DNA of 64,000 bases, taken from Symbiodinium natans. Lineage: Eukaryota > Sar > Dinophyceae > Suessiales > Symbiodiniaceae. The position numbers and the translations under genes were made by a program. Positions 45,071 to 57,600 of the stretch are shown here, piece after piece. Positions within the stretch are counted from its first letter, which is position 1. The number at the start of each line of letters is the position of its first letter. The DNA lies in assembly GCA_905221605.1 (NCBI GenBank), contig CAJNDS010002329.1, positions 17,501-81,500 of the forward strand. The letters run 5' to 3'. A model generated the notes under the pieces. It was not told where the DNA came from. It saw nothing but the letters and a program-made list of their open reading frames with translations, and did not search any database.

Positions 45071-45539
45071 GCCTGGTGTTATAACATATGACATACATGT
45101 TCCCTCCTCCTTAGTGGCGGCCCCCTCTATTCAGCCAACTTTGCCGGGCTATTCGTGACGGTCTGGGGTCCTGAGCGGGCTCCTCTCTAGTCAAGTCTTC
45201 CGAGAGACGTAAGAATATGTATGCGTGTGGCGTGCCTTTAACATCAAGTGGCCCTCGGCATCCCTTTTGGCCTCATATAACCTCATCCCTTTTGAAATCA
45301 TATACCATCCCGGGACAGCTTCGACTGTTCGTTCAGGGGCGGGGGGGCGGGGACTCACTGAAGAGGGTGGAACATTCATTTGACATTATAAAGATCTGAA
45401 GAACTTGACTTTTGAAGACGTTGGAAAGCCCCAGCTTTCGGGCCCCAGCTGGATTGACACAGTACTGCGCTTTGCAGGCCGCATTCGTAGTGTACAGCTC
45501 CTGGCAAACTCATGGAAGTTCGCAGCTAAATGCAGCTAA

Positions 45540-45990
45540 ATGCAGCTAGCGCTGTCCCGGAGGATGCCGTGGGCGGCGTGCACAAGCGCGAGGAAAATGG
45601 CGGCTCGCCTTGTGCGACAAGACATCTCAACTTAGAGATGTGCAAGAACGCACAGTGATGCACGGTGCCGAGGCGAATGGCATCCTCTGCAGTCTCTGCA
45701 GTCAGCGTCTCCTGCTTGCATAAACCCGGCTGAGAAGACACGTGGAAAGCAAAAGGAACGATTGCTTGCAACTAACAAACTGTGAGATCCTCTCGCAAGC
45801 AAGGCCGCAACTGTGGAATTCCAAGCAGTCTAGGGAGGTTCCAGACGTTCGCTGACGGATGAGCACATGTTGTGCAAGGTCTCGAGCCAACCGATCGGGA
45901 GCGGATTCAGAAACACGTAAAGTGTGGAAAACATACAATTCTTGCACAGGACAACCGCAAGATCTGCAAGCCAATCCTGTCGCAACGTTT
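45540..45990 (-). CDS. Probable exons, unidentified
   Basis: The upstream exon (about 45985-45790) reads LYVFHTLRVSESAPDRLARD and LAQHVLIRQRTSGTSLDCLE. After TATGCAAGCAG a second exon (from about 45716) reads ETLTAETAEDAIRLGTVHHC and onward. Codon content looks natural. No family was recognised. Confidence 0.4.
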
Positions 45991-46099
45991 TGTCTACACG
46001 CCCTTCCATTCACCAATCCGCTGCGGCTGGCCACGACTTTGGAGAGACACACGCGCTGAGCTGCAGATGTGCGTTGACCTCCAGGGTTGAACCTATGCT

Positions 46100-48180
46100 T
46101 GTTGATTTTATTCTACAACACGCAGCAAACGGGATGCAAAGCTGGAGCGCAGTGGCTTCTACGATGCTTATGTTGAAAGTTGCGATGTCCCGTTTCCAAC
46201 GGCCGCGAAGGAGAACAAGTGATGGCCAAAACACATGGGGCACAGTGAGAAAGTATGAGAAACTGATCCAGGACAGGCAAGAAGCGAGAACACAGTAGTC
46301 ATTTAGTGTTTTGGTGAGAGAATCACATGGAATCACACATCCCAGCTGTGGTTACGAAACGGCGTTATTAACTCCGGTGCCCAGCTACTGCCCAGCATGG
46401 GGTAACTCAGGGCACCCATTCGTACCGAACTAGCAGCTTGACAGCAGCTTGACTACACTTCACAAGAAGGAGGACCCCGAAGCCTTTGCTGGGTGCAGTT
46501 GCGCAAGCTTAGCAATTGAGTCATGTTGGAATGCATGCCTGCTGGTCTGCTCGCCCAGACACTATTGGTGACACAAATTTCCTGGTCCTTCCTGATCCTG
46601 GTGAAGCACTACTGCACTCCACTTCTCATTCCCAAACCTGTTGTTATTATATGCCATTATATAACTGCGATGCCTTGCGAAAGAAGACTGTGCAGTAGAT
46701 GCTGCGGCAGTCTTCTTCGATGTCGGTGGAGTTGCTGCACCTCATGCACATCTCCCGACCTCAACAACAGCGAGAATGGCAGGGAAATGGGCTGGAGTGG
46801 TGTTGCTACCCTCAGGCCGACACATCCCTGGACGCGCTTCTCCCAGTAGCCTCGTTGAGACATACCTTCAAGAAGCCGTTCGACCTCGGCCATGCAGCAT
46901 CATGCATTGCGCAAAATTGCACATCAACGAGAACCCCAAGCGAAGAGGCAAAGTTCTATTTGCGGCATGGCGGTTAGGGCCTACTGTAAGGGGCCTCTAG
47001 AGATTCCAGTGAGTGCTGAGGCAGTTACTGGTCTGCGTGTGTCTTGACATTTATTGAGCGGCTGCACCCTGCGAAAATCCCGGCATGTGCAGGCACATGT
47101 ACCCCAGGTACCCAAATGCCCAGACTTGGAATATCCAAACTATCCACAAGGCAGGGAACAGCTCCACCACGTTGACACTGACCGCAAAGACCGACCGTGC
47201 CGCTGATCCTGGCACCTCGACAACGCAACAAACTAGGTCTCAGTATCTTTGCAAGGCTTAGCAGCCCAAGATTTATGACTGCAACATATGACTGCAACAT
47301 GGCACCTCGTGGCTCTATGTTGAGCTATGTTGCTCTTCGAACGGCAAATGACCAGTCAGGTGGCCTGCCTGTCTTTTGCCCACATGCTTGGCAGATGAAG
47401 CCCGCAGCCATGCTGCTCAGCATGGCAGATGCAGAGAACAAGGAACTCCGCATTGAAATAGCGGCGACATCCCTGCTCGAGCAATTAACTACGGCTCTTT
47501 GGCCTATAGGCCCATAGACTCTACGAGCAGATTCATGCAGTGATGCAGTTTGTTGGTATTCCCAAATATGCAGCGTCAAGTCTGCGGCTGCATATAGCTT
47601 CAGATTGCAGATGTGCTTTTTGTGCTTTCCTTCCAATTGTGTCAGAATGTGTCAGAACAAGTTGGGGTTCCAGTTTGCCGACTGCAGGCCTATCAGCACA
47701 CTCGTATGCTGATGGGAGAGCATATACCGAGACCTAACACCCAGTCTGATAAGTTGTATCACTTCTTGGCGAGGCGTTTCTGCTCAAAACTGACCTATGA
47801 CAAGTGCGGGAGCTGCTCGAAGGGGCTGGCTGCGGGATGATGTTTTACCGTGGGGGGGGGGGGGGACGGATTGAAGCGCAGCCAGAGAAAGTCAACTCTC
47901 GACTTTTGGGAAGCATGACTTTGGGTATAAAAACGAGGGGCAAAATCATGTAACAAAAGGGCAAAGCCGAATTGGTCCTTTAGGGTCCTTGAGATACTTT
48001 CCAGCTTCGGTTGCGGGCTTCTGGACCTCTTTTTGGCCAGCTACGGCTTCCTGAGCTTTCGCAACGCATACAAATCTAGCATGCAGCTTGGAATGACTGG
48101 TGCACAGTGTTTCAAAAAGTATGACGAGGCCTAGGCAGATGCAGCACTGACAAGATCCTCATGTGCACTCGCTTTGTCCC
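46100..48180. other. Presumed REV3 3' region; no exon assigned
   Basis: The cysteine-rich C-terminal region expected after the REV3 thumb (two C-x2-C motifs) was searched for here and not found. A minus frame near 47200-47110 reads LCGQCQRGGAVPC and then DSLDIP, which is only faintly similar. A plus frame at 47380-47517 is also open. Confidence 0.3.
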
Positions 48181-48189
48181 GGCCTTCGC

Positions 48190-48708
48190 CTAGGGCGAGG
48201 CCCTTCTGCGATCCAACGACGGATGTCTACCTGCCCTTGCAGTCCGTTTGGTCCTCAGGGATCAGGTCGCTGCTGTCAGGAACACTGATGCAGAAGTGAG
48301 TGCCATGAAGTTCAACATGCTCGAACCCAACTTTGCCTCTGACTAGCATAAACAGTCGATGAAGCGCTGGACCAATCTGACGCTCCAAATAATACTCGAC
48401 GTTCAGGAAAAGCGGTGTGCGACCTGCCTGGCACTTGCTTGATCTACTCATCTACTTGGCCAGCCATGGCTGTCTTGGGCCATCACTTAAAAGAGCATTG
48501 AGCACTCCGACAAAGTGCCTCTGCCTCGGGTGCTTGCAACGGACGGCCGCCAGTAACTTCCCCCGGAACTACCTGATGAGACAAAGCAACGCTCAGGACA
48601 ACGCGCAGCTTCACGGAAAATGACAGACACATCAGGACTGATCACAGACAATGCGAAGGCAGGCTCAGCGCACTGCTGCTACATCGGCCAGCCTCGACCC
48701 TGGCGGAC
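48190..48708 (-). CDS. REV3: REV3 exons 27-29: thumb
   Basis: 27 48708-48670 (PPGSRLADVAAV); 28 48423 to about 48340 (RTPLFLNVEYYLERQIGPAL, then HRLFMLV); 29 48230 to about 48190 (VDIRRWIAEGPRP). Exon 26 ends with T and exon 27 begins GT, restoring a codon across a 5.5-kb intron. Exon 27 ends C|GCTGAG and joins CAG|GTCGCA. The order LNxxYY, then PALxRLF, then VDxxxW, then PR is diagnostic for the REV3 C-terminal half. The 28/29 junction is one residue off the best fit. Confidence 0.85.
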
Positions 48709-51700
48709 CTGCAATTTACAGAGTCATTCTTGGCGCTAGGACAGACATGACCTGGACAGGTGACAGTGAGGGACGGAAGCTTCGCTAATCAGGGCCGCGT
48801 TGCAGCTGCGGCGCCCGTAAGCTCACAAATGTCTGCAGCCATTGCTCAACGGCCCTCCTTTTGCATGCTTGCACCATCTTGCGCGGCCCCTGCATCGGGT
48901 CTCCGAATGTCAATCACGGAGTCCATCTACCGACGCATCTTGCTCATTCTTCCACCTGCAAGCAGGTCTGGTCTGTTGGGGGAAGGGAGCTCCTCCGCCG
49001 CCCAACTATCGTGTGAACTTTATCCCGAAAGCATATGTTTCCTTCTGTCGGGCGCTGGGATTTGTGGGTGCAGATTTTCTGGCAGACATGCACAGATGCA
49101 AAACACTAAAAGACTCGAAGCTACACAGTTTACACAATTGAGCCGTGTTTTTTCTCTAGCATGAATCGATGGACATTATACCCCATCCGCGGACCCTTCC
49201 GCGGTGTAATCCGCGTGACTTCCACGGAAATACACGACGCCACCTTCTCACCCGAAACAGAAATCAGCAACCTGAGTATATACCCCTGAAGCTTTACGGT
49301 TGAGGGTCAGGGGCCTTGGGGGTAAGGGTCAAGGCTTAGGGGTTATGTGTTTAATGGTACAGTACAGGTATATGAGAATTTAACGAAGGGGTTGGGAAGC
49401 ATAGAAACGGGAGAGGCATGGGCTCTGGGCTTCCAAACGACCCGTTGCCTTCCGCGGAGCTTCCGCAACCCTTCCGCGGAGATCCGGTCTCCGAAACAGC
49501 TTGGAAAAGTGATGGGGCGCGATTCTTCTGGTTGCCGGCATGTTGGGCGTCTACTTTTTTCTACGTTTCAAGCATGCTGACCTTCCGCGACCCTCCCGCG
49601 GACACCACGCCTTCCGCGGACCCTTCCGCGACATTCCGCGCAATCTTGTTCACCTCTTCACCCCTTCCGCGGACAATAATATTGTCCGCTGCAAAGTACC
49701 TATGCTCGAGCGCCCAAAAAAAGCAGCTTCACTTGCACTTAAGACCTGCCGGCCTCAGTTTGAAGTTTGAGCAACAAGACACATAATTACAACAAGAATG
49801 CAGCGGAAGACCCTGGCGTAAGTAAGTGGTGTGTAGTGCTGCACTTTCTGCTTCGAACTCTTATCAAATGGCCACGGGTTCTCGGGTTCATTGGGTTCAC
49901 GCCTTTCAAGCCAAAACGGGTCTTCGTTACTGGGCGATTTCGAGATGGCGTCCTAACGACAATACACAGCTATCCAAATAAACACAGTATGCTTTCTTAC
50001 ACTATATTTGTTGTGGAACCACCTAAACTGACAGCATCCGAAGGTGCTATCTTCTCTCTGCATCCTAAAGTCTCGTTCTTTCATTTCGGAACCACAGATG
50101 ACACAAATGAGAAAACGAAAAAAAGAGGATGGCGAATTTTCGTATTGAGATTGTCCAAAGTACCCAGGCCTCTCCCAGTTCGTAGGGCCTCCCAAAGCCT
50201 ACCAGGGACTCGGAATGGATCCAGAGTATTCAAGCCCCATAAGAATCCTGAGCCTCTACAGAAGAAGGAGCAGGTGCACGCCCCCGGTCCCCCATTTGGT
50301 AAAGAAAAATGTGCATTCGCGTATACATGTATACGTACATACAGATATATGTGTATGTATGCATATATATATATGCTCCCCCCGGACCTACCAGCGTGGC
50401 GATGTAGGTTGGAGAAATAAACGTGTTTGTTTACATAAGAGTCTTACTTACTGCAGACAAAGCCTCACACATTGGGCCATGGCATGGGGATGCATGCAAT
50501 AAATCGAATATCCCGTGCAATATGTGTGCGTATGCGAAGCAGCATATGTGGCATAATTAAGCATGTCGCATTTAGGGGCTACTTGTAACAATTGACTTTT
50601 CATAACAAATGGCCTCTAACTTATATGCTAGTAACATGTTTTCATTCAGATAAGTTGGAGAGTGCGACAAAAACCAAAGGGAGTGTGGGGGGGGGGGGGG
50701 GCGAGCAGGCGCACGATCAGAAACTTGCAGAAAATACTCTTCATCACATTAGTACTCCCAAGCAAAGCCGGTATGACGCAGCTTTTGTGAGTTTTTGTGA
50801 TTTCATAACTGGAGGTCCGGCATAGTGATGAAACTACTTGGACGATGAACCGGCCAGCTAGCTTCCAATCCTTGAGATAGGGATATTAGGGTTACAAATG
50901 TAAACAGGAAAGTTGTCCTGAAGAAGTATGTTTGCCCTTAAATTATGTGAATCCAGCCACCTAAATTCTGACAGTTGTAGAATTTGGGGGGGAAACAGTC
51001 ATGAGTAAGGGCACAATCCTACAAGCATCAAGCCATCTCTTATTTAACTAATGAATATAACTTGCGCGGTTGTTACAGTAGCTGTCTTTCATTCTCAAGT
51101 TTCCGCCTTGCGAACAGTATAATTTGGAGGTTAAAGTTGACCGCCACACATTAATCACAGCTGCCAATTTTTCCAGGTGCATCGAGGAGTTGCCCTATGG
51201 CTGATGCAAGGGCGGTACGACCTCGATGAAAACGGGCTTGAGAAAACATGCGACAATACATTGGCCTTACTTATGCGAAGTGCAAAGTTCGCAAAGTAAA
51301 AAAATGAAAAAAGAACCACAGAACTAACATAAACAACAGCTCCTAGCTGTGGAAAGCAACCGGTTTCGTATTCACCGCTACCGCCATCTCCCTGGGTCTC
51401 ACTCTAGTACCAAACTGCTGCACAAAATGCCCCCCCCCCCAATTTGTGCTTGTTTGTGTTTGAGTTGATATCTTGTTGCATCCTTCTGCAGACCTCCTAA
51501 GCAAGCCGTACTTGAACTCGTGCGTAGCATCGAACCGGCTACGGAGGCAACTCGTAGATGATGATGTGCCACTGTAGATCATAAGCTCCGCTGCCAAGCG
51601 CGGAGCCCTAAACCATCCCGTGCTCCAAAGGCTTACACTGTTCTGCTCTTGCAATATACGCTATAGTTGCCAAGCACTCTGGCCATCTACTTCCGGCAAG

Positions 51701-54611
51701 GGGAACGGCTACGCATACGACTCAATCAGATGCAAAAAACGCTGCTCCATCAGTGATCCAAGTCCTTCGAGTACCCTCAATACCCTTCAAATCTTTCTCC
51801 GGGCTTCATCAGCCGCTCCTGCACAGCGTTGGCGGAACGTACGAAATCCACGCCTCGTCACTCCCGCCACACTCCGACACCTGGAGCTCGTGCATGGCCC
51901 AGCAGTTCGATTGCCTGCCATGCCCAGCTCTTGCAGGTTCGTTCTTGTCTCCTAAGTACGTCCTCATGGAGCTACAGTTTAGAATCATGACTACCGAAGC
52001 CGCTCAGCGTGACGTACTGAGTCACTAACCAGACCCCTCACTCCTGCCTTCGGAACGCTCCGACGGTCGGAAAAGGACTTAATCTCTTGACAGTCTTGAC
52101 ATCTTGATCATCTTGGACACGGCTGAAGATGGCTTCTCGGCGCAGTGAACCTCCTTCTGGCGCAGCAGGAGTAGTGGAGCTCCGCAAGCTGCCTTCACTG
52201 GCTCTGCCACAGCACTGCCATAGGACTCTGACATCAGCTGTGGTGTGGTCATGTGTGGTCTGTGCTCTACATGCGGTGCTAGTAAAACATTCCATGGCTT
52301 TCCACTTGAGGCAGAGCGCATAGAAGCAGCTGAAGCCCCAATGTGCGTAGCCGTTGCTCCAAACCACTTGCAGCAGAAGGAAGCCTGCCACCTGTGTTCT
52401 CCGAGCAGCAGGTGAGCATGCGATGCTTGCACGGGGTGTGAAAATGTTCATGCCGTGTTTGCCGACAAGCTGCTACGTTTGAGATGGTCATTCCCAGCTT
52501 GTAGAAGAGAGAGACGATCCTTCGCGAGCTGGGCCACCATGAGAACATGGCCGCATCACGCATCGTCCTTCGCTGTGAAGAGCTGCGGTGAGCAACTCAG
52601 GAGCGACTATTGGGAAGAAGTATGTCATAGGCCAGGCGTCTCATCGATGAGCCACGCATTGTAGAACAAGCTTCCATACTCAAGCACAAATATCCCGAGA
52701 GCAGTTGGGACATGTGCTTCAGGAACATGGAAAGCAACCAGAATGCCCACGATACCTTGGCAATTATGCCAGTTGGCGCCCGCGAAGCAATTGTGTCGGC
52801 TTGACCAGAGTCAAAATAGCTGAACAAAAAAGCCTCTGATCCAGGGCTAGCTGCAGACTATGTGGTGCAGACGTAGCAAGGGATTCTTCCAAGTCATTGG
52901 CAAGTCATTCAGGAGATATCCGAAGAACACGTACAACTGGATACGCAGACCCAGCAGACTGGGGTCTGCGAACATGCCGCCTGAAGTAAACAAAAAGGTA
53001 GGCAAAAATTGGCAAACTTCATGGCATGGCAACGACCATTCTTTGCATGCCGTACTGATTCTTTCTTCACTCAAGGATGCCCGCCTCTGCTTGCCAGCCA
53101 TGGCCCCTTCTCTGAAGGCCATGAGATCCATGCGCTGGCCACGGCTACCGGATAGACACAAGCTTGAAGAGTCATGGAAATCAGCGTCGTGCCAAGAACC
53201 TCGGAACAAGTCTCCCCAGGAGTTCGGAAAGCGGTTGGCAGAAAGTGTGAGAAATGTCAGAATATTTGTGAATGAGGGTTTGGGGCATTTGGGCATGTCA
53301 GGATACACATTCAACACGATGATAAGTTTAATGACAGTTTGGTGTGAAGCGGCCCCCCTGCATTTTAACTTGTCTTCCAGGCTTGTATTCGAAACACATG
53401 GCACAGAAGCAGCACGAAGCCCGACTGCAGAAGCTCAACCGGCATCCTGTCCGACACACACGCGGCAAAGCAGCCGCAACAAGCTGCATCCACAGTAAGC
53501 AGAAATGCACCCACGGCGGCCAGGAAGCTGATGACTGAATTCGAAGCATGAGCACATCCCATTTGTCTTGGGCAGGGAATCGACATTTGTACTTGCTCCG
53601 CGACGCCAAGGGAAAGAACACGGCGAATCCTGTCGAGGATCCCGACACACACCAACTGCTACAGTAGATGATCGTTGAAACAAAGTGCAGCAAACTGTTG
53701 ATGTGCTTCCTGCGACAGCTGTTGAAGCGCAGCCCCAAACGAGTTCTGCTCGCATGGCATCACGCCAGCTCACAGATGAATGCAACAATCAAGCAAAGAA
53801 GCCTAAATTAAAGAAACAGATAAGTCAGTGTCACATTGAAACACAAAACCCATCAGCCCCACTTTGCTGTTTCAGAGTGTAGGAATCTATGAATCGAAAC
53901 AGTCCCTCATGAGCCAACTGCCAACGGAAAGTTGCTGGCTTGCTGCCACAATTTGCCACAAGACCTACCAGTCACAGCTCCCCGAACTCCGCAGTTTCGG
54001 CCTTCCGCGATGACAAAGGAGAACCTGCTCGGAGCTGCAACATCGATACAAGACGATAGATGACACAGGCAGGAATGTGGTTCATGCTCATATGTTAGGT
54101 ACGTTGACAACCAATAGCAAGGCAATTGTAATCAAGTAGAGAAAGTTTGGGAGCGGGGCAGCAAGGATGTTTGAGGCGACCGGGTGCTTTCAAGCTGCTT
54201 GGAAGCCGACGCGTCACATAACCAGGTGAGCAAAGGCCTCTCGCCCGGCGAGGGCCACGAAACTCCGCTTCGACGGACTGCCTCGCAATATCGCAACAAG
54301 GTCGATGCCGCTCGTGGCAAACTGCCGCCCTTAAAATCCGCTTTCGACAGCCGCAGTCAGGCTGTAGCACCAGTACGTTCGTTGAACCGCCGCAGCAGCA
54401 GCAGCAACAACAGCTAGTGCTACTGCTACTGCTACTGCTAACTGCTACTGCTACTGCTACTGCTAACTGCTACTGCTACTGCTACTGCTACTGCTACTGC
54501 TAACTGCTAACTGCTACTGCTACTGCTACTCCTACTATTACTATTACTAGTACCATTGCTATTGCTATTACTAGTCACTAGTACTATTACTATTGCAACT
54601 AATATGATTAT

Positions 54612-54659
<48 letters not shown>

Positions 54660-57600
54660 GACGACGACTACTACGACTACGACGACGACGACCCACTAGT
54701 ACTCCTAGTACTAGTAACTAGTACTAGTGGAGTAGTAGGAGGAGTAGGCGAGGGTGGGAATGGGTAGGAGCACTGAGGGGCTGAGTTCCCGTCGTCCGAA
54801 CGCATACCTCCAAGGGAGATCTTTCGTGCTCCTCTTGTGTGAATAGGACTGACCCCCATGACGGCCCAGCAAGGTGAAAGTGGGAAGGCGTAAGGAAGAG
54901 GAAGCCTGAACCAAATTGAGGTCTTGCTCTCTCCCTGCCCAAAGCTATATGATCTCCAGGGCTGTGCCTGCACCAAACTTTAACAGTTTCCAAACGGCTG
55001 CTGAATGCTCGAATGTCGCTTGCCTGGGCTGCCAGTGGCCCATGTCCCTTGTACTCGTCAGGTGGTCTGACCTGCACAAGATTGCGTCCATGGGGTCGAT
55101 GCAGACATGGATACTATGATACTGTGCGCATTTGTGAACCAGTCTCCTCGTGGTGGAAGATGAAATCCTGCAGATTGAAGCGGCCCTCGCGTATCCTGCG
55201 CAGCGGTTTTGTTTTTTGCATGAACTTCAGCTTGAACACAGAGCGCTTACTGCTTTTCAGTAAGCAAAATCTAGAAGTCACCATGTATGAAGCCGACAAC
55301 TAGATAGCTGAGCAACCTTGACGTTGCTGTGTCATGCGAATTGCCTGTCTGCTTGTTGAACCGTTGCGCGACTTGCTTCTCTGGACCAAGACACTGCGAC
55401 ACTGGGCACTCCTGTCCACATGTCTGCGGATGTACTGCCTGCAGATATGTCTTGTCACCCCAATGGCCCTAGAAACAAAATGCATATACGACATCTTGCC
55501 AAAGCTTCGAGGTATCTGAGGCTTCCGCTTCAGGATGGACAGATTGCCTCGAGACTCAAAGAAGACCTGTTCTTGGAGGTGGGGTCCATGCATCCCAGGT
55601 CAAGCCATCTCAACTGAACAACTTCGACTGGCCGCCGCACTTCGAGAGCGCCTCGAAGCATGTGCTGCCTGCTGTCAATGTGTCAAGGGACACTGCTACT
55701 GTTGCTTGCCTGCCTGCTTGCTCCCATCACAACAAAGAAATGCCAACAATTCCTGGACTCAGACAATTGAACAGCCCATAACGGCTGCTTGCCCGGAAAA
55801 GGAGGAATCGAAATCGAAATCATGCTCCCTGCGCTCTCCCTCCTTTCGGGCGAAATGCCGCAGAAAATGCCGCGGAGCTCATGCTATCCAAGCGTCGTTG
55901 CCGTGCACTGGTCCCTGCCTGCAGCAAAGTGTAGAAGCATGGCATCGCGCAAGGAACCACGGAACCACCCTCTTGTAGTATAAGCTCCGAACGGACAGTT
56001 TCTATACCCTTTGCATCGAACACCGGTGCGGCCTTGCAACAAGGCCATACTTTTCACTTCCAAAAGTTCGGTGCGCGTTGGACAGGGGCATCAGACGGCG
56101 ATGTCCAGGCATGGCCAACATATCCTCAACTCTCTTGATACGGAAGTGCGTTGTTCCGTTGCAGGGCGAGCGTACAACGCTGCATGCCTGTGCACATTCA
56201 TGACGTGGACATGATCGTCCAAGCATGTGGCTTTTCTTGGACGCCAGGCAACAGGGCCTCGGCAAGGTTTAGTCTTAGAAACATACACCCCCATGCCATA
56301 GTTGCACATAAGGAAGGGCTGGAAAGCAAGTTTCCACAGGCATTCGATTTCAATCTTCTTCTTCCTGCGAAAGCTTGAATCATGAAAAGTTAACAATCAT
56401 GTTAGCTAGCTCCACCAACTTCCCTCGGGCACTCCCGCGCCTTCAAAAGCTAAGTGCTCAATGCTCTTCTAACATACTCGAAGCCTTCGAACTGTAGTGG
56501 GGGTAGGAATGTGTAGGAGGAGAAAAGCAGTATGTCCGAGGAAAGCGCCAGTACACTTTATCCATCTGGAGCTCCACAGGCGTCGGGTTGTGGCTAGTCA
56601 CCTGTGACTGGTGTACAGCATGTCGCTGCCTGTCTGTCGACAGCGAATACCAGAACTGCTTATTCTTGACGGACTGCTTTGCACATGTTGGCAGGCCTCC
56701 CTGGCTATCCTGGCTCCTTCTTTGAAGGCTTCGTCCTAGCAAACATGAGCAAAAGCCACCCTTGGATGTGCTTTCGGAGGATCCATGTGGAAACGAAACC
56801 GAGGAACCTTGGATCGCCCAGGCAGTCGGACGAACATAGAGTCGGTATCACCATAAAGTACCTTCCCGCTTCTTCACAGCATGTGGCATCGACAACTTCT
56901 CTCCTCTGATCCAACTCTGGCACTTTCTACTCTCCAACTTTTCCTTTGCCGGTACGAAGAAAAACGAGTGATACTTCTGCATTGAGCTAGGACCAGCAAG
57001 AAGAGAATGTCAGCGAGAACTTTCACACTACTTGCACGAGATACACCAGTCGGAAGCACGGGGCAACCCCGTTGGCCGGACATACTTTCCAATCTTCGGC
57101 TACGGCTTCATCAACGTAGTCAAAGGCTCGGCCCGCAGGTGAAATGAGGCGAGTAAAAGCAGAATGCACAAGGTCACCCCTTCATCCAGCATGGTCGAAC
57201 AAGCCTCTTGAAATATACTGTGTGCATCAAGCACATCCGAGCACTAAGCACCGGCAAAGCAAAATCATTACTTCTATAAACCAGAGTGCCTGGGATACAT
57301 CAATCCGTCTTGACGTTCGAACTTCTACTCCACAGGAATGGTGAGGGTATGGTAGGGTGAAAATTTGCACAGATTGTTTGTTGTCTTGTCTTGTAGAATT
57401 GTGAAGGTGCATGTGTGCATGTGCGTGTGTTTGCGAAACCCTGGCAACAAAGGGACTTTAGCAACTTTCTGCAGGGGGCCACGAGCCTTGCAGTATGCAC
57501 TGGCTAAGCCATGCCGCAAGCGGGTGAAATAACCCTGGGCAAGAATTACGTACCTGTGCCGGTCATCCTATGTGTGTGGGTTTGTTTAAGGTTGTGCAAC

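Larger units (their letters stand above)
48709..54217 (-). other. REV3 intron 26 (about 5.5 kb)
   Basis: The intron starts T|GTGACG and ends TTGCAG. It contains the CCTTCCGCGGA cluster (49180-49675), an AT-rich TATATGT patch (50320-50376), poly-G/C runs (50687, 51429) and a 212-codon plus-strand frame (52860-53498) overlapping a 185-codon minus frame. Neither frame has a recognisable domain. Confidence 0.6.

Noticed and set aside
53560-53660. Minus-strand reading ILDRIRRVLSLGVAEQVQ first taken as the REV3 thumb
   Set aside because: A far better match in phase was found at 48423-48340 and 48230-48190 (LNVEYYLERQIGPALHRLF, VDIRRW).
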